NCBI GenBank assembly: GCA_030446805.1
Contig: JAUJMO010000002.1
Span: forward strand, 579,195 to 613,000
DNA: 33,806 nt
From: Caulobacteraceae bacterium
GTDB lineage: Bacteria; Pseudomonadota; Alphaproteobacteria; Caulobacterales; Caulobacteraceae
Reading direction: 5' to 3'
The notes below the pieces were generated by a model. The model saw nothing but the letters and a program-made list of their open reading frames with translations, made no database searches and was not told where the DNA came from. The position numbers and the translations under genes are program-made. This document shows, piece after piece, positions 18,904-27,727 of the stretch; position 1 is the first letter of the stretch; each line of letters opens with the position of its first letter.

Positions 18904-19869
18904 ATGAGCTGGTCGGTGCGACAGGCGGTGGAGGGGGCGAGCGCGGCGGGCGAGCCGACGCGCCTGCGCATCCTGGCGCTGTTGGCGCGCGAGGAGCTGG
19001 CGGTTTTGGAGCTGGGGCGGATCCTGGGCCAGAGCCAGCCGCGGGTGTCGCGCCATCTCCGGCTTCTGGCCGAAGCAGGTCTGGTGGAGCGCTTCCCGGA
19101 CGGGTCCTGGGTCTTCTACCGGCTGGCCACCGAGGGGCCCGGCGCGGCCCTGGTGCAGGCGCTGCTGGGCGCCCTGGACCTGACCGACGCGGGGCTGCGG
19201 GCCGACGGCGAGCAGCTGGAGAGCGTGCAGCGGGGTCGCAGCGCGGCGGCGGCGGCCTATTTCGCGCGCAACGCCGAGCAGTGGGACCACCTCCGCTCCC
19301 TCCAGACCGACGAGGCGGAGGTGGAGCGGGCCATCTCGGGGGCCGCGGGGCCCGGACCCTTCGAGCGGCTGATCGACCTCGGCACCGGGACGGGGCGGAT
19401 GCTGCGGCTGCTCGCGCCCCAGGCGCGGCGGTCGCTCGGCCTCGACCTGTCGCACCAGATGCTCAACGTCGCTCGGGCGGAGACGACCGGGCTGGAGCGA
19501 TGCGAACTGCGCCACGGCGACATCCTTTCGACGGGGCTGCCTGGGGGAGCCGCGGATCTGGTCGTGGTGCATCAGGTGCTGCATTACCTGGGCGAGCCCG
19601 CGGCGGCGGTGGCGGAGGCGGGACGGCTGGTTGCGCCGGGCGGTCGGCTGCTGGTGGTGGATTTCGCACCCCACGAACTCGAACATCTGCGCGAGGCGCA
19701 TCAGCACCGCCGGTTGGGCTTCACGGACGAGGAGATCGCGCGCTGGTCCGCCGATGCGGGTCTGGCCGAGGTCAGCGTGACCACCCTGCCGCCGGCGCGG
19801 AGCGGAGGGCTGACAGTCAAGGTGTGGTGCGCCCGCCGTCCGCACATTCAACAAAGGGTCGCCGCATGA
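18904..19869 (+). CDS. ArsR-family regulator fused to a SAM-dependent methyltransferase domain
   Basis: A 321-residue two-domain protein. Residues 10-80 form a winged helix of ArsR type (GEPTRLRILALLAREELAVLELGRILGQSQPRVSRHLRLLAEAGLV), and residues 115-310 form a class I methyltransferase with motif I LIDLGTGTGRML (156-167), an acidic end of strand 2 (LGLDLSHQML) and GGRLLVVDFAPHE. The metal-binding ELCVC of arsenic-type ArsR is replaced by ELAVLEL, so it is not a classical metal sensor. Placed directly before metF and metH behind a palindrome, it is probably a repressor responding to SAM or SAH (SahR-like). ATG 18904 is preferred over upstream in-frame ATGs because those would put the palindrome inside the coding region. 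It overlaps metF by ATGA. Confidence 0.9.
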   Translation: MSWSVRQAVEGASAAGEPTRLRILALLAREELAVLELGRILGQSQPRVSRHLRLLAEAGLVERFPDGSWVFYRLATEGPGAALVQALLGALDLTDAGLRADGEQLESVQRGRSAAAAAYFARNAEQWDHLRSLQTDEAEVERAISGAAGPGPFERLIDLGTGTGRMLRLLAPQARRSLGLDLSHQMLNVARAETTGLERCELRHGDILSTGLPGGAADLVVVHQVLHYLGEPAAAVAEAGRLVAPGGRLLVVDFAPHELEHLREAHQHRRLGFTDEEIARWSADAGLAEVSVTTLPPARSGGLTVKVWCARRPHIQQRVAA

Positions 19870-20819
19870 GCGTGATCACGCCGGTGTCCGAACGGGTGCT
19901 GGGGCCGGTGGCCCGCGCCGGCGGCCGCGGGGCCAAGCGGCTGAACGTGTCCTTCGAATTCTTCCCGCCCAAGACGGACGAATCCGAGGCCGGCCTGTGG
20001 ACGTCGATCCGGCGACTGGAGCCCCTGGCGCCACGGTTCGTGTCGGTGACCTATGGGGCGGGCGGGTCCACGCGCGAGCGGACGCACCGGACGATCGGCC
20101 GGATACTGGCGGAAACGGGACTGGCCCCGGCGGCGCACCTGACCTGCGTCGGCGCGACCCGGGCGCAGGTGGACGCGGTGGTCGACGAGTACTGGGCCAT
20201 GGGGGTGCGGCACATCGTGGCTTTGCGGGGCGATCCGCCGGAGGGAATGGGGGCCGCTTACCGGGCCGGAGCGGAGGAATACGCCAATGCGACTGAGCTC
20301 ACGGCGGCGATCAAGCGGCGTCAGCCGGGGTTCGAGGTCTCCGTCGGGCTGTATCCGGAGAAGCACCCGGAAAGCCCGTCGCTGGAGCATGACATCGAGG
20401 TGTTCAAGGCCAAGGTGGACGCGGGTGCGACGCGGGCGCTGACTCAGTTCTTCTTCGACGTGGACGCCTTCCTGCGCTTCGCCGACCGGGTTCGCGCGGC
20501 CGGGATCGACATCCCCATCGTGCCGGGGATCATGCCGGTGACGAACTACAAGGGGTTGGTGCGCATGGCGGGCGCCTGCAACACGCGCGTGCCGGGCTGG
20601 CTGGCCAATCTGTTCGACGGGCTGGACGCCGATCCGGAGACGCGGCGGCTGATCGCGGGGGCCGTCGCGGCTGAGATGTGCGCCCGGCTGGAGGAGGAGG
20701 GCTACCGCGACTTCCACTTCTATACCCTGAACCGGGCGGACCTGGTTTACGCCATCTGTCGCGTGCTGGGCGTGCGCGAGGCGGCGCCTCAGGCGGCTGT
20801 TGAGGAGGTGGCTGCATGA
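19866..20819 (+). CDS. metF: Methylenetetrahydrofolate reductase
   Basis: A 317-residue flavoprotein that reduces 5,10-methylene-THF to 5-methyl-THF, the methyl donor for MetH. Family motifs are VSFEFFPPKTDE near the N terminus, FVSVTYGAGGSTRERT, HLTCVGATR, VALRGDPPEG, SVGLYPEKHPESPS and TQFFFDVDAFLRF. It is a single-domain bacterial enzyme with no C-terminal regulatory domain. The start is fixed by the family N terminus after about 27 residues and by the ATGA overlap with the regulator gene; the next gene also overlaps by ATGA, so regulator, metF and metH1 should be translated together. Confidence 0.97.
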   Translation: MSVITPVSERVLGPVARAGGRGAKRLNVSFEFFPPKTDESEAGLWTSIRRLEPLAPRFVSVTYGAGGSTRERTHRTIGRILAETGLAPAAHLTCVGATRAQVDAVVDEYWAMGVRHIVALRGDPPEGMGAAYRAGAEEYANATELTAAIKRRQPGFEVSVGLYPEKHPESPSLEHDIEVFKAKVDAGATRALTQFFFDVDAFLRFADRVRAAGIDIPIVPGIMPVTNYKGLVRMAGACNTRVPGWLANLFDGLDADPETRRLIAGAVAAEMCARLEEEGYRDFHFYTLNRADLVYAICRVLGVREAAPQAAVEEVAA

Positions 20820-21877
20820 GCAGGACCGAACGGACCGCGGCTCTGAAGGCGGCGGCGGATGAACGCATCCTGATGCTGGACGGCGCTTGGGGCGTTATGA
20901 TTCAGCGGCTGGAGCTGTCGGAGGCGCAGTTCCGGGGGGAGCGGTTCGCTGAGCATCCGCTGCCCCAGAAGGGCAACAACGACATCCTCATCCTAAGCCG
21001 GCCCGAAGCCGTGGCGGATCTTCACGACCAGTACTTCGCCGCCGGCGCCGACATCAGCGAGACCAACACCTTCTCCTCCACCCGGATCGGCATGGCCGAT
21101 TACGGGCTGGAAGGCGCCGTGCGCGACCTGAACCTCCAAGGCGCCCGGATCGCACGGGAGGTGGCGGATCGCTGGACGGCCAGGGAGCCCGGCAAGCCCC
21201 GGTTCGTCGCCGGCGCGATCGGGCCCACCAACCGGACGCTGTCCATCAGCTCGGACGTGAACGATCCCGGCGCGCGGGCGGTGAGCTGGGACGAGATGTA
21301 CGCCGCCTATCAGGAGCAGGCGCGGGCTCTGCACGAAGGCGGGGTGGACCTGTTCCTGGTGGAAACCATCTTCGACACGCTGAACGCCAAGGCTGCGGTC
21401 AAGGCCATCCTGGACCTGGAGGACGAAGGCTATGAGCCCCTGCCGCTGTGGATCAGCGGCACCATAACCGACCGCTCGGGACGCACGCTGTCCGGACAAA
21501 CGGTGGAGGCCTTCTGGAACTCGGTGAAGCACGCCCGGCCGTTCGCGGTGGGACTGAATTGCGCACTGGGGGCCGAGCTGATGCGGCCGCACCTGGCGGA
21601 GCTGGCGCGGGTGGCGGACACGCTGGTCGCGGCCTATCCCAACGCGGGGCTGCCCAATGAGATGGGCGCCTATGACGAAGGTCCGGGCGAGACGGCGGGC
21701 TTTCTCCGCGAGTGGGCGGACAGCGGTTTGGTCAACATCCTGGGCGGGTGCTGCGGCACGACGCCGGACCACATTCGCGCGATCGCGCGCGCGGTGGAGG
21801 GCAAGGCGCCGCGGCGAGTGTCGCAGCGCGGCAAGGCCCTGCGCTTGAGCGGGCTGGAAGCCTTCGAGTTGGTTTGA
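20816..21877 (+). CDS. metH: Methionine synthase, homocysteine-binding subunit (split MetH, N-terminal part)
   Basis: A 353-residue protein equal to the homocysteine S-methyltransferase module of cobalamin-dependent MetH. The zinc ligands that activate homocysteine are visible as Cys249 in GLNCALGAE and Cys312/Cys313 in [20 protein letters not shown] near the N terminus and [15 protein letters not shown] are also typical. It ends where the long linker to the folate domain would begin, so this is a natural domain boundary, not a broken gene. Such a split is known in alphaproteobacteria. The partner gene begins 133 bases downstream after repeat C. Confidence 0.95.
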   Translation: MSRTERTAALKAAADERILMLDGAWGVMIQRLELSEAQFRGERFAEHPLPQKGNNDILILSRPEAVADLHDQYFAAGADISETNTFSSTRIGMADYGLEGAVRDLNLQGARIAREVADRWTAREPGKPRFVAGAIGPTNRTLSISSDVNDPGARAVSWDEMYAAYQEQARALHEGGVDLFLVETIFDTLNAKAAVKAILDLEDEGYEPLPLWISGTITDRSGRTLSGQTVEAFWNSVKHARPFAVGLNCALGAELMRPHLAELARVADTLVAAYPNAGLPNEMGAYDEGPGETAGFLREWADSGLVNILGGCCGTTPDHIRAIARAVEGKAPRRVSQRGKALRLSGLEAFELV

Positions 21878-21891
21878 TGGTCCCCTGCCTT

Positions 21892-21996
21892 CCGCTCATC
21901 CCTTCCCAAGCGGGGACCCAGGTGTTTTTGCTCGTCCGACACGAGCCCGATCCGGCTGAGAAAAGCCTGCGTCCCCGCTCGGGCGGGGATGAGTGG
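21892..21996 (+). repeat. Intergenic inverted repeat C (between the metH halves)
   Basis: Arms 21892-21929 and 21961-21996 are imperfect reverse complements (about 30 of the first 35 positions, then a shared T-rich/A-rich end). Each contains an inner palindrome around AAGCGGGG/CCCCGC. The arm reads CTCATCCC..CCC.AGCGGGGACCCAGG, a different sequence from repeats A and D but with the same plan: CTCxxCCC, a GC palindrome, then GGGGxCCCA or GGGGTCCA. The right outer end GGGGATGAGTGG lies 14 bases before the GTG of the next gene, and another in-frame GTG (21993) falls inside it. Confidence 0.85.
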
Positions 21997-22010
21997 AGAA
22001 GGGGCGAGGG

Positions 22011-24665
22011 GTGAGACCCACCTTCATCAACGTCGGCGAGCGGACCAACGTCACCGGCTCGGCCAAGTTTCGCAAGCTGATCGAGGCGGGGGACTATCCC
22101 GCGGCGCTGTCCGTCGCTCGGCAGCAGGTCGAGGCCGGGGCCCAGGTCATCGACGTCAACATGGACGAAGGGCTGCTGGATAGCGTCAGCGCCATGCGGA
22201 CCTTCCTGAACCTCATCGCGGGGGAGCCGGACATCGCCCGCGTGCCGGTCATGATCGACAGCTCGAAATGGGAGGTGATCGAGGCCGGTCTGCAGTGCGT
22301 GCAAGGGCGCGCCGTGGTGAACTCGATCAGCATGAAGGCCGGCGAGGCGGAGTTTCTCGCCCAGGCGCGGGCCTGCCAGCGCTATGGCGCGGCGGTGGTG
22401 GTCATGGCCTTCGACGAGGAGGGCCAGGCGGATACCCGGGATCGCAAGGTGGAGATCTGCCGGCGGGCCTACGGTCTGCTCACGCGGGAGATCGGCTTTC
22501 CCCCTGAGGACATCATCTTCGATCCGAACATCTTCGCCGTAGCGACCGGGATCGAGGAGCACGACAACTACGGGGTCGACTTCATCGAGGCGGTGGGGGC
22601 GATTAAGGCGGAGCTGCCACATGTGCGAACCTCCGGCGGCGTGTCCAATGTGAGCTTCGCCTTCCGGGGCAATGAACCGGTGCGACGCGCCATGCACAGC
22701 GTGTTCCTGTTTCACGCGATCGCCGCGGGGCTGGACATGGGGATCGTCAATGCGGGCGACCTGCCCGTCTATGACGAGATCGATCCGGAGCTGCGCGAGG
22801 CGGTCGAGGACGTGATCCTCAACCGGCCGGGACGGACCAACGAGACGCCCACCGAGCGGCTGGTGGAGCTGGCGCCCAAGTACAAAGGCGACAAGCTGCA
22901 GGCCAAGGTCGTCGATCTGGCCTGGCGGGACCAGCCGGTGGCGGAGCGGCTGAAGCATGCTCTGGTGCGGGGGATCACCGACTGGATCGAGCAGGATACG
23001 GAAGAGGCGCGCCAGCAGGCCGAGCGACCGCTGCACGTGATCGAAGGCCCCTTGATGGACGGCATGAACGTGGTCGGCGACCTGTTCGGGGCGGGCAAGA
23101 TGTTCCTTCCGCAGGTGGTCAAATCGGCGCGGGTGATGAAGCAGTCGGTGGCCTATCTCACCCCCTACATGGAGGCGGAGAAGGCCGGGCAGGTCCGTAA
23201 GGCGGCCGGCAAGGTGCTGATGGCCACCGTCAAGGGCGACGTGCACGACATCGGGAAGAACATCGTCGGCGTCGTTCTACAGTGCAACAATTACGAGGTG
23301 ATCGACCTGGGCGTCATGGTCCCGGCGGACCGCATCCTGGACGCGGCGGTCGAGCACGGGGCCGACATCATCGGACTGTCCGGACTGATCACGCCCTCGC
23401 TGGACGAGATGGTGTTCGTGGCGGGCGAGATGGAACGGCGAGGCTTCGACAAACCCCTGCTGATCGGGGGCGCCACGACCAGCCGCACTCACACGGCGGT
23501 GAAGATCGAACCCGCCTATCGACGGGGCCCGACCGTGTACGTCACGGACGCCTCGCGGGCGGTGGGCGTCGTGTCGGGGCTGCTGAGCGAGACCGAGCGG
23601 GGCCGGAACGTGGAGGCGACGCGGGCGGAGTATGTCCGCATCCGCGAAACCTATGGACGCGGTCAGGCGCGGCCACGGGCGAGCCTGGCCGAGGCCCGGG
23701 GCAACGCTTTCACCACCGACCGGTCGGCGCACCAGCCCACCCGCCCGAGCTTCCTGGGGGTGCGGAGCTTTCCGGCCTACGACCTGCGCGAGCTGGCCCG
23801 GCACATCGACTGGACGCCCTTTTTCGCGAGCTGGCAGTTGGTGGGGCGCTTCCCGGCCATCTTGGAGGACGAGGTCGTGGGGGAGGCGGCGCAAAGCCTC
23901 TTCGCCGACGCCCAACTCATGCTGGAGCGGATCATCGCAGAGGGGTGGTTCGAGGCCCGCGGCGTGGTGGGCTTCTGGCCCGCCAATGCGGACGGCGACG
24001 ACATCGTGGTCTGGACGGACGAGGGCCGGACGCAGGCGCTGGCCCGACTGCACACGCTCAGGCAGCAGATGAGCAAGGCGGAAGGGCGACCCAATACGGC
24101 GCTGTCCGACTTCGTCGCGCCGTCAGGCGCGGACTACATCGGCGCCTTTGCGGTGACGGCGGGACACGGAGAGCTGCAGGCCGCCAGCCGCTTCCGGGCG
24201 GCGGGCGACGACTATTCGGCCATTCTCGCAACCTCCTTGGCCGATCGCCTGGCCGAGGCGTTCGCGGAGACTCTGCACAAGCGCGTGCGGCGGGAGCTGT
24301 GGGGCCATGCGGCGGACGAGGACCTGTCCGTAGAGGATCTCATCGCGGAGCAGTACCAGGGCATCCGCCCTGCGCCGGGCTATCCGGCTCAGCCTGACCA
24401 CACGGAAAAGGCCACCCTGTTCAGCCTGCTGCAGGCGGAGAGCAACGCCGGAATCGAGCTGACCGAGAGCTTCGCCATGAGCCCTCCGGCCTCGGTCAGC
24501 GGCCTGTATTTCAGCCATCCTCAGTCGCACTACTTCGGCGTGGGCAAGATCGATCGCGATCAGGTCGAGGACTATGCGCGGCGCAAGGGATGGAGCGTAG
24601 AAACGGCCGAACGCTGGCTGGGGCCCATCCTCGCCTATGATCCCGCGGCGCGGCGGGCGGCCTAG
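22011..24665 (+). CDS. metH: Methionine synthase, folate-, cobalamin- and AdoMet-binding subunit (split MetH, C-terminal part)
   Basis: An 884-residue protein containing the rest of MetH: pterin-binding methyl-THF domain (1-about 290, opening [19 protein letters not shown]), cobalamin cap (about 300-395), B12-binding domain with [12 protein letters not shown], whose His412 should ligate cobalt (about 398-540), and the reactivation domain that binds AdoMet (about 560-884, with [32 protein letters not shown]). GTG 22011 is chosen because family homology begins at [14 protein letters not shown] 21993 is an in-frame alternative adding six residues. It should work as a complex or by shuttling with the first subunit. 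Downstream, it converges on an exported hypothetical. Confidence 0.95.
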   Translation: MRPTFINVGERTNVTGSAKFRKLIEAGDYPAALSVARQQVEAGAQVIDVNMDEGLLDSVSAMRTFLNLIAGEPDIARVPVMIDSSKWEVIEAGLQCVQGRAVVNSISMKAGEAEFLAQARACQRYGAAVVVMAFDEEGQADTRDRKVEICRRAYGLLTREIGFPPEDIIFDPNIFAVATGIEEHDNYGVDFIEAVGAIKAELPHVRTSGGVSNVSFAFRGNEPVRRAMHSVFLFHAIAAGLDMGIVNAGDLPVYDEIDPELREAVEDVILNRPGRTNETPTERLVELAPKYKGDKLQAKVVDLAWRDQPVAERLKHALVRGITDWIEQDTEEARQQAERPLHVIEGPLMDGMNVVGDLFGAGKMFLPQVVKSARVMKQSVAYLTPYMEAEKAGQVRKAAGKVLMATVKGDVHDIGKNIVGVVLQCNNYEVIDLGVMVPADRILDAAVEHGADIIGLSGLITPSLDEMVFVAGEMERRGFDKPLLIGGATTSRTHTAVKIEPAYRRGPTVYVTDASRAVGVVSGLLSETERGRNVEATRAEYVRIRETYGRGQARPRASLAEARGNAFTTDRSAHQPTRPSFLGVRSFPAYDLRELARHIDWTPFFASWQLVGRFPAILEDEVVGEAAQSLFADAQLMLERIIAEGWFEARGVVGFWPANADGDDIVVWTDEGRTQALARLHTLRQQMSKAEGRPNTALSDFVAPSGADYIGAFAVTAGHGELQAASRFRAAGDDYSAILATSLADRLAEAFAETLHKRVRRELWGHAADEDLSVEDLIAEQYQGIRPAPGYPAQPDHTEKATLFSLLQAESNAGIELTESFAMSPPASVSGLYFSHPQSHYFGVGKIDRDQVEDYARRKGWSVETAERWLGPILAYDPAARRAA

Positions 24666-24715
24666 GATCCTCCCCCACCCCCCGAAGGCGCCGCAGCTGG
24701 CGCGGGAGAATGGGT

Positions 24716-25276
24716 TCAGGGCGTCGTGCGAGGGTTCCCGGTCGGCAAGGGCGGTTCGCGAGTGGGTTGCGCCATGGCGGCGCCGAGAAGATCGGCGTTT
24801 CCGCCCAAGCGTTTGGCCGCATGCTCGCAGCGGCCGGGCAGCTGCCAGCCCAGGTAGGTGAACTTCTGGGTGTCCTTGTTCTGGGCGGTGCGGGCAGCGG
24901 CCCAGCTATTGTAACCCGTCTGGCGCGCCGCGGCGGCCGTGCGAGCTCCGTCGGTCGTCTTGCTCTGAGGCGCGGCCCTGAGCGCGGCGTCGTAGCTGGC
25001 GAGGTATTCACGACCGATGGTTTGCTGCTCCTCGTCGGCTTCGCCGATCTGTTCGGCGAGATCCATGTGGCCGCGGAGCGCGCCGTGGCACCAGGCCACC
25101 AAGCCGAAGTCGTCGCTGGGCGCCCCGGCGGGCACAGGGAGATTGTTGATGTCCACGGGAGGGCCGGGCGGGATGCGCGGGGTCGTGCGCTGGGTCGCAA
25201 CGGGCCCCTCGGCTTCCGTGGGCGGAGTTTGCTGGGCTGCGGCGAGAAGAAGCGACAGGACGGCGGCGGACAGCAT
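24716..25276 (-). CDS. Hypothetical exported protein
   Basis: A 186-residue protein from ATG 25276 (GAGGG four bases upstream) with a signal peptide of about 16 residues (MLSAAVLSLLLAAAQQ). A Pro-rich linker (TPRIPPGPPVDINNLPVP) leads to a helical, charged domain of about 120 residues with two cysteines (VAWCHGALRGHMDLAEQ and LPGRCEHAAKRLGG) that may form a disulfide in the periplasm. I do not recognise the family; the codon use and clear signal peptide support coding. It is convergent with metH and divergent from the TerB/J-domain gene. Confidence 0.75.
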   Translation of the reverse strand: MLSAAVLSLLLAAAQQTPPTEAEGPVATQRTTPRIPPGPPVDINNLPVPAGAPSDDFGLVAWCHGALRGHMDLAEQIGEADEEQQTIGREYLASYDAALRAAPQSKTTDGARTAAAARQTGYNSWAAARTAQNKDTQKFTYLGWQLPGRCEHAAKRLGGNADLLGAAMAQPTREPPLPTGNPRTTP

Positions 25277-25341
25277 GGACCCTCGGACGTTGTTGCGCGG
25301 TTGTCTGGATCGACGCGCGGGACGGCAGCCGAACAGCACTG

Positions 25342-25377
25342 CGGCTGAACCTCGGCTGAACTGAGGCGGCCGCCTCA
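25342..25377. other. Repeat and palindrome in a divergent intergenic region
   Basis: CGGCTGAAC occurs at 25342-25350 and 25353-25361 (period 11), followed at once by the perfect 16-bp palindrome TGAGGCGGCCGCCTCA (25362-25377). They lie in the 190-base gap between two divergent genes, a usual place for a regulator-binding site. No regulator is identified, and the GC-rich core makes chance possible. Confidence 0.5.
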
Positions 25378-25466
25378 ACGCGGATCGGCTCGGTTCCGGA
25401 TCCGCCGCAGCCGCGGTGACGAATGCTTGCCTCTCTTCCGCCCACCTTCTAGCCTGCATGGGGATC

Positions 25467-26162
25467 ATGAGCTTCTGGCGCAACATCGCGAAGAGGGCGG
25501 CGGGTCGCGTGGACGCGGCGGAGTGCGAGTCGTGCCCGCCCGGGCTGCCCGGCGAGGACCCCGCCTTCTCGACTGCGGTCACCGCCTTGGGCGCCAAGTT
25601 GGCGCGGGCGGACGGCCGGGTCGACGGAACCGAGTACGACGCCTTCGCCGAGGTGTTCACCCCCGAGTCGGGCAGCGAGGGCGCGGTGCAGCGCCTGTAT
25701 GAGCTGGCTCGCCAAACCACCCATGGCTACGAGAGCTACGCCCGCCGCCTGGCCAAGCGGTACCGCAACTGCCCGCAGTTGCTGGAGGACGTGGTCGACG
25801 GCCTGTTCCACATCGCGGGCTCCGACGGGGCGGTGACGGACAGCGAGCTGGAATATCTCCGCCGCGTCTCGGAGCTGTTCGGGCTGTCGGCCCTGCAGTT
25901 CCGCCGCGTCAAGGCGACCCATCTCGGGCTCGCGCCCGACGATCCCTACGCCGTGCTGGAGGTAGCGCCGGACGCCTCGGACGACGCTGTGCGTGCGGCC
26001 TGGCGTCGCGCCCTGTCCGAGGCGCACCCCGATCGCGTGATCGGCCGAGGCCTGCCCGAGGAGTATGTGGAGGTGGCCCACGCCAAGGCGGCGGCCATCA
26101 ACGCAGCCTACGCCGCCGTTCAACGCGAGCGCCGCGCGGGTGTCGCGCTTGAGCCGGCCTGA
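25467..26162 (+). CDS. TerB-like and J-domain (DjlA-type) protein
   Basis: A 231-residue protein. Residues 30-150 form a TerB-like helical domain, with the two acidic, possibly metal-binding repeats ARADGRVDGTEYDAF and AGSDGAVTDSELEYL. Residues 158-225 form a J domain, with PYAVLEVAPDASDDAVRAAWRRALSEAHPDR and its HPD at 187-189, so it should stimulate a DnaK-type chaperone. Unlike E. coli DjlA there is no N-terminal membrane helix, so it is probably cytoplasmic. The start is uncertain: ATG 25458 (three residues earlier) is also possible and neither has a strong ribosome-binding site. The client is unknown. Confidence 0.87.
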   Translation: MSFWRNIAKRAAGRVDAAECESCPPGLPGEDPAFSTAVTALGAKLARADGRVDGTEYDAFAEVFTPESGSEGAVQRLYELARQTTHGYESYARRLAKRYRNCPQLLEDVVDGLFHIAGSDGAVTDSELEYLRRVSELFGLSALQFRRVKATHLGLAPDDPYAVLEVAPDASDDAVRAAWRRALSEAHPDRVIGRGLPEEYVEVAHAKAAAINAAYAAVQRERRAGVALEPA

Positions 26163-26290
26163 TCCCGCCCTGAGCCCGGCCTGAACTCTCGCAGGCCCGA
26201 ACTCACGGACGGGTGAGCACGTTGACCTTCGTGTCGGGCGTGCCGACATGGTCCTTGCGCCGAACGCGCATGCGTAACAGAGTGACTGCC

Positions 26291-26557
26291 ATGAACGGAT
26301 CGTGGAACGGCGGGCTGGTTCGATTTGCAGGCTTCGCCGTGGCGGTCCTGGCCTTGATGGCCGCGCTCGCGCTGGCGGTGGTGTTCGCCGCCGCTGTGGC
26401 GGTCACGGCGGTGGTGGCCAGCATCCTGATCGCGCTGACGGCGTTGGCCATGCGGGCGCGGCGCACGGTGCGGGTGCGTTCAGCGCCTGCCGATCTCATC
26501 GAAGCGCGCCGCGTGGGGCACACCTGGGTCGCCTACGGCTGGAACGAACGACGCTAA
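26291..26557 (+). CDS. Small membrane protein of unknown function
   Basis: An 88-residue protein from ATG 26291. A short polar start (MNGSWNGGLVRF) is followed by a long hydrophobic stretch of about 45 residues (FAGFAVAVLALMAALALAVVF then VTAVVASILIALTALAM), enough for two membrane helices. A basic tail (RARRTVRVRSAPADLIEARRVGHTWVAYGWNERR) is probably cytoplasmic. I do not recognise the family. An in-frame GTG at 26213 would add 26 residues but has no better support. It ends 16 bases before the amidase gene, so the two may be co-transcribed. Confidence 0.68.
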   Translation: MNGSWNGGLVRFAGFAVAVLALMAALALAVVFAAAVAVTAVVASILIALTALAMRARRTVRVRSAPADLIEARRVGHTWVAYGWNERR

Positions 26558-26573
26558 GCCCGGGCCGAGGCCG

Positions 26574-27320
26574 GTGATCGAGGCGCCGTCGCCCAACCAC
26601 GACGCCCGGCGTGCGCCGCCGGACGCTGTCATCCTGCATTACACGGGCATGCCGACCGGTGCGGCCGCGCTGGAGCGCATGCAGGATCCGGCCGCCAAGG
26701 TCGCCGCCCACTACATGGTCGAGGAGGACGGCCGGGTGTTCCGTCTGGCGCCCGAGGAGCGGCGGGCCTGGCACGCGGGGCGATCCTTCTGGCGCGGAGA
26801 GACGGACCTGAACGCGGTTTCGATCGGGATCGAGATCGTCAACCCAGGACACGAGTGGGGCTACCGGCCCTTTCCGGACCATCAGGTCGAGGCGGTCATA
26901 GGCCTGTTGGACGCCATTCGGGGGCGGTGGACGGTGCCGGATGCGCGCATTCTGGGCCATTCCGACGTGGCGCCTGATCGTAAGACCGACCCTGGCGAGC
27001 TGTTTCCCTGGAAACGGCTGGCCGAGGCCGGCCACGGGCTCTGGTGGGAACCGGAGCCGGAGCGGATCGCCGCCTTGGGCGCGCCGCTGTCCGTGGGCGA
27101 CGAGGGTGCGGGCGTGTTCGTGTTGCAGGCGGGGCTGCACCGGATGGGCTACCAGCCCAGGCCTTCGGGTCAGTACGACGAGGAGACCGCCACGGTGGTC
27201 ACCGCCTTTCAGCGCCACTGGCGGCCCGAGCGCGTGGACGGCGTGGCCGACGGGGAGACCCGGGCGCGGCTGGTGGGGCTGCTGCGCTTGGCCGAAGCCG
27301 ACTTGACCGGAGCCGGCTGA
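26574..27320 (+). CDS. N-acetylmuramoyl-L-alanine amidase (AmpD/AmiD type) with peptidoglycan-binding domain
   Basis: A 248-residue enzyme starting at GTG 26574. The amidase_2 domain (about 1-150) has zinc ligands His22 in ILHYTG, His129 in GHSDVAPDRKTDPG and Asp139, with catalytic Glu87 in IGIEIVN. A PG_binding_1-like domain (about 165-235, GAGVFVLQAGLHRMGYQPRPSGQYDEETATVVTAFQRHW) follows. It cleaves the bond between muramic acid and the stem peptide. No signal peptide is visible, which points to cytoplasmic recycling of anhydro-muropeptides, although the extra binding domain is more common in exported AmiD. It is followed after 17 bases by rnpB. Confidence 0.9.
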   Translation: MIEAPSPNHDARRAPPDAVILHYTGMPTGAAALERMQDPAAKVAAHYMVEEDGRVFRLAPEERRAWHAGRSFWRGETDLNAVSIGIEIVNPGHEWGYRPFPDHQVEAVIGLLDAIRGRWTVPDARILGHSDVAPDRKTDPGELFPWKRLAEAGHGLWWEPEPERIAALGAPLSVGDEGAGVFVLQAGLHRMGYQPRPSGQYDEETATVVTAFQRHWRPERVDGVADGETRARLVGLLRLAEADLTGAG

Positions 27321-27337
27321 AGCCCGAGGCTGCCGCC

Positions 27338-27727
27338 GGGCCAGACGGCTGGGCGGTCGCGGCTCTCGCAGGAGGGTCGAGGAAAGTCCGGGCTCCACGG
27401 CGACAAGGCGGCGGGCAACACCCGCCGGGAGCGATCCCAGGGACAGCGCCACAGAAAGCAAACCGCCCCTCTCGAGGGGCAAGGGTGAAAGGGTGGGGTA
27501 AGAGCCCACCGGGCGTCCGGCAACGGGGGCCGCATGGCAAGCCCCGCCTGGAGCAAGACCGAATAGGGGCCGCGCGCCCGTTTCCCCCGGAAACGGGCAG
27601 GATCGTCGCCGGTCCGAGCGGTCCGGGTGCGTCGCGAGAACCGGTCCGCGAGGATCGGTCCAGAGGAATGACCGTCACGTCTCTTCCGAGACGTCACAGA
27701 ACCCGGCTTACAGGTCGTCTGGCCCAC
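27338..27727 (+). ncRNA. rnpB: RNase P RNA (class A)
   Basis: The catalytic RNA of RNase P, which trims tRNA 5' ends. The ends pair as helix P1: GGGCCAGACG at 27338-27347 with CGTCTGGCCC at 27716-27725. Conserved core pieces are GAGGAAAGTCCGG at 27379-27391 (5' half of P4), GGTAA at 27498-27502 (the L15 loop that binds tRNA CCA), GACCGAATAGGGGCC near 27557 and ACAGAACCCGGCTTA at 27696-27710 (3' half of P4). The length of about 390 bases fits an alphaproteobacterial type A RNA. The exact ends are uncertain by a few bases; the short TTTT after P1 may contribute to termination. Confidence 0.95.

Noticed and set aside
20816-24665. metH as a broken (pseudo) gene
   Set aside because: The break is at a domain boundary, both parts have starts and complete catalytic motifs, and a two-gene MetH is known in alphaproteobacteria.
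24687-24702. Possible terminator after metH
   Set aside because: GCGCC..GGCGC gives only a 5-bp stem and no T-run follows; too weak to annotate.
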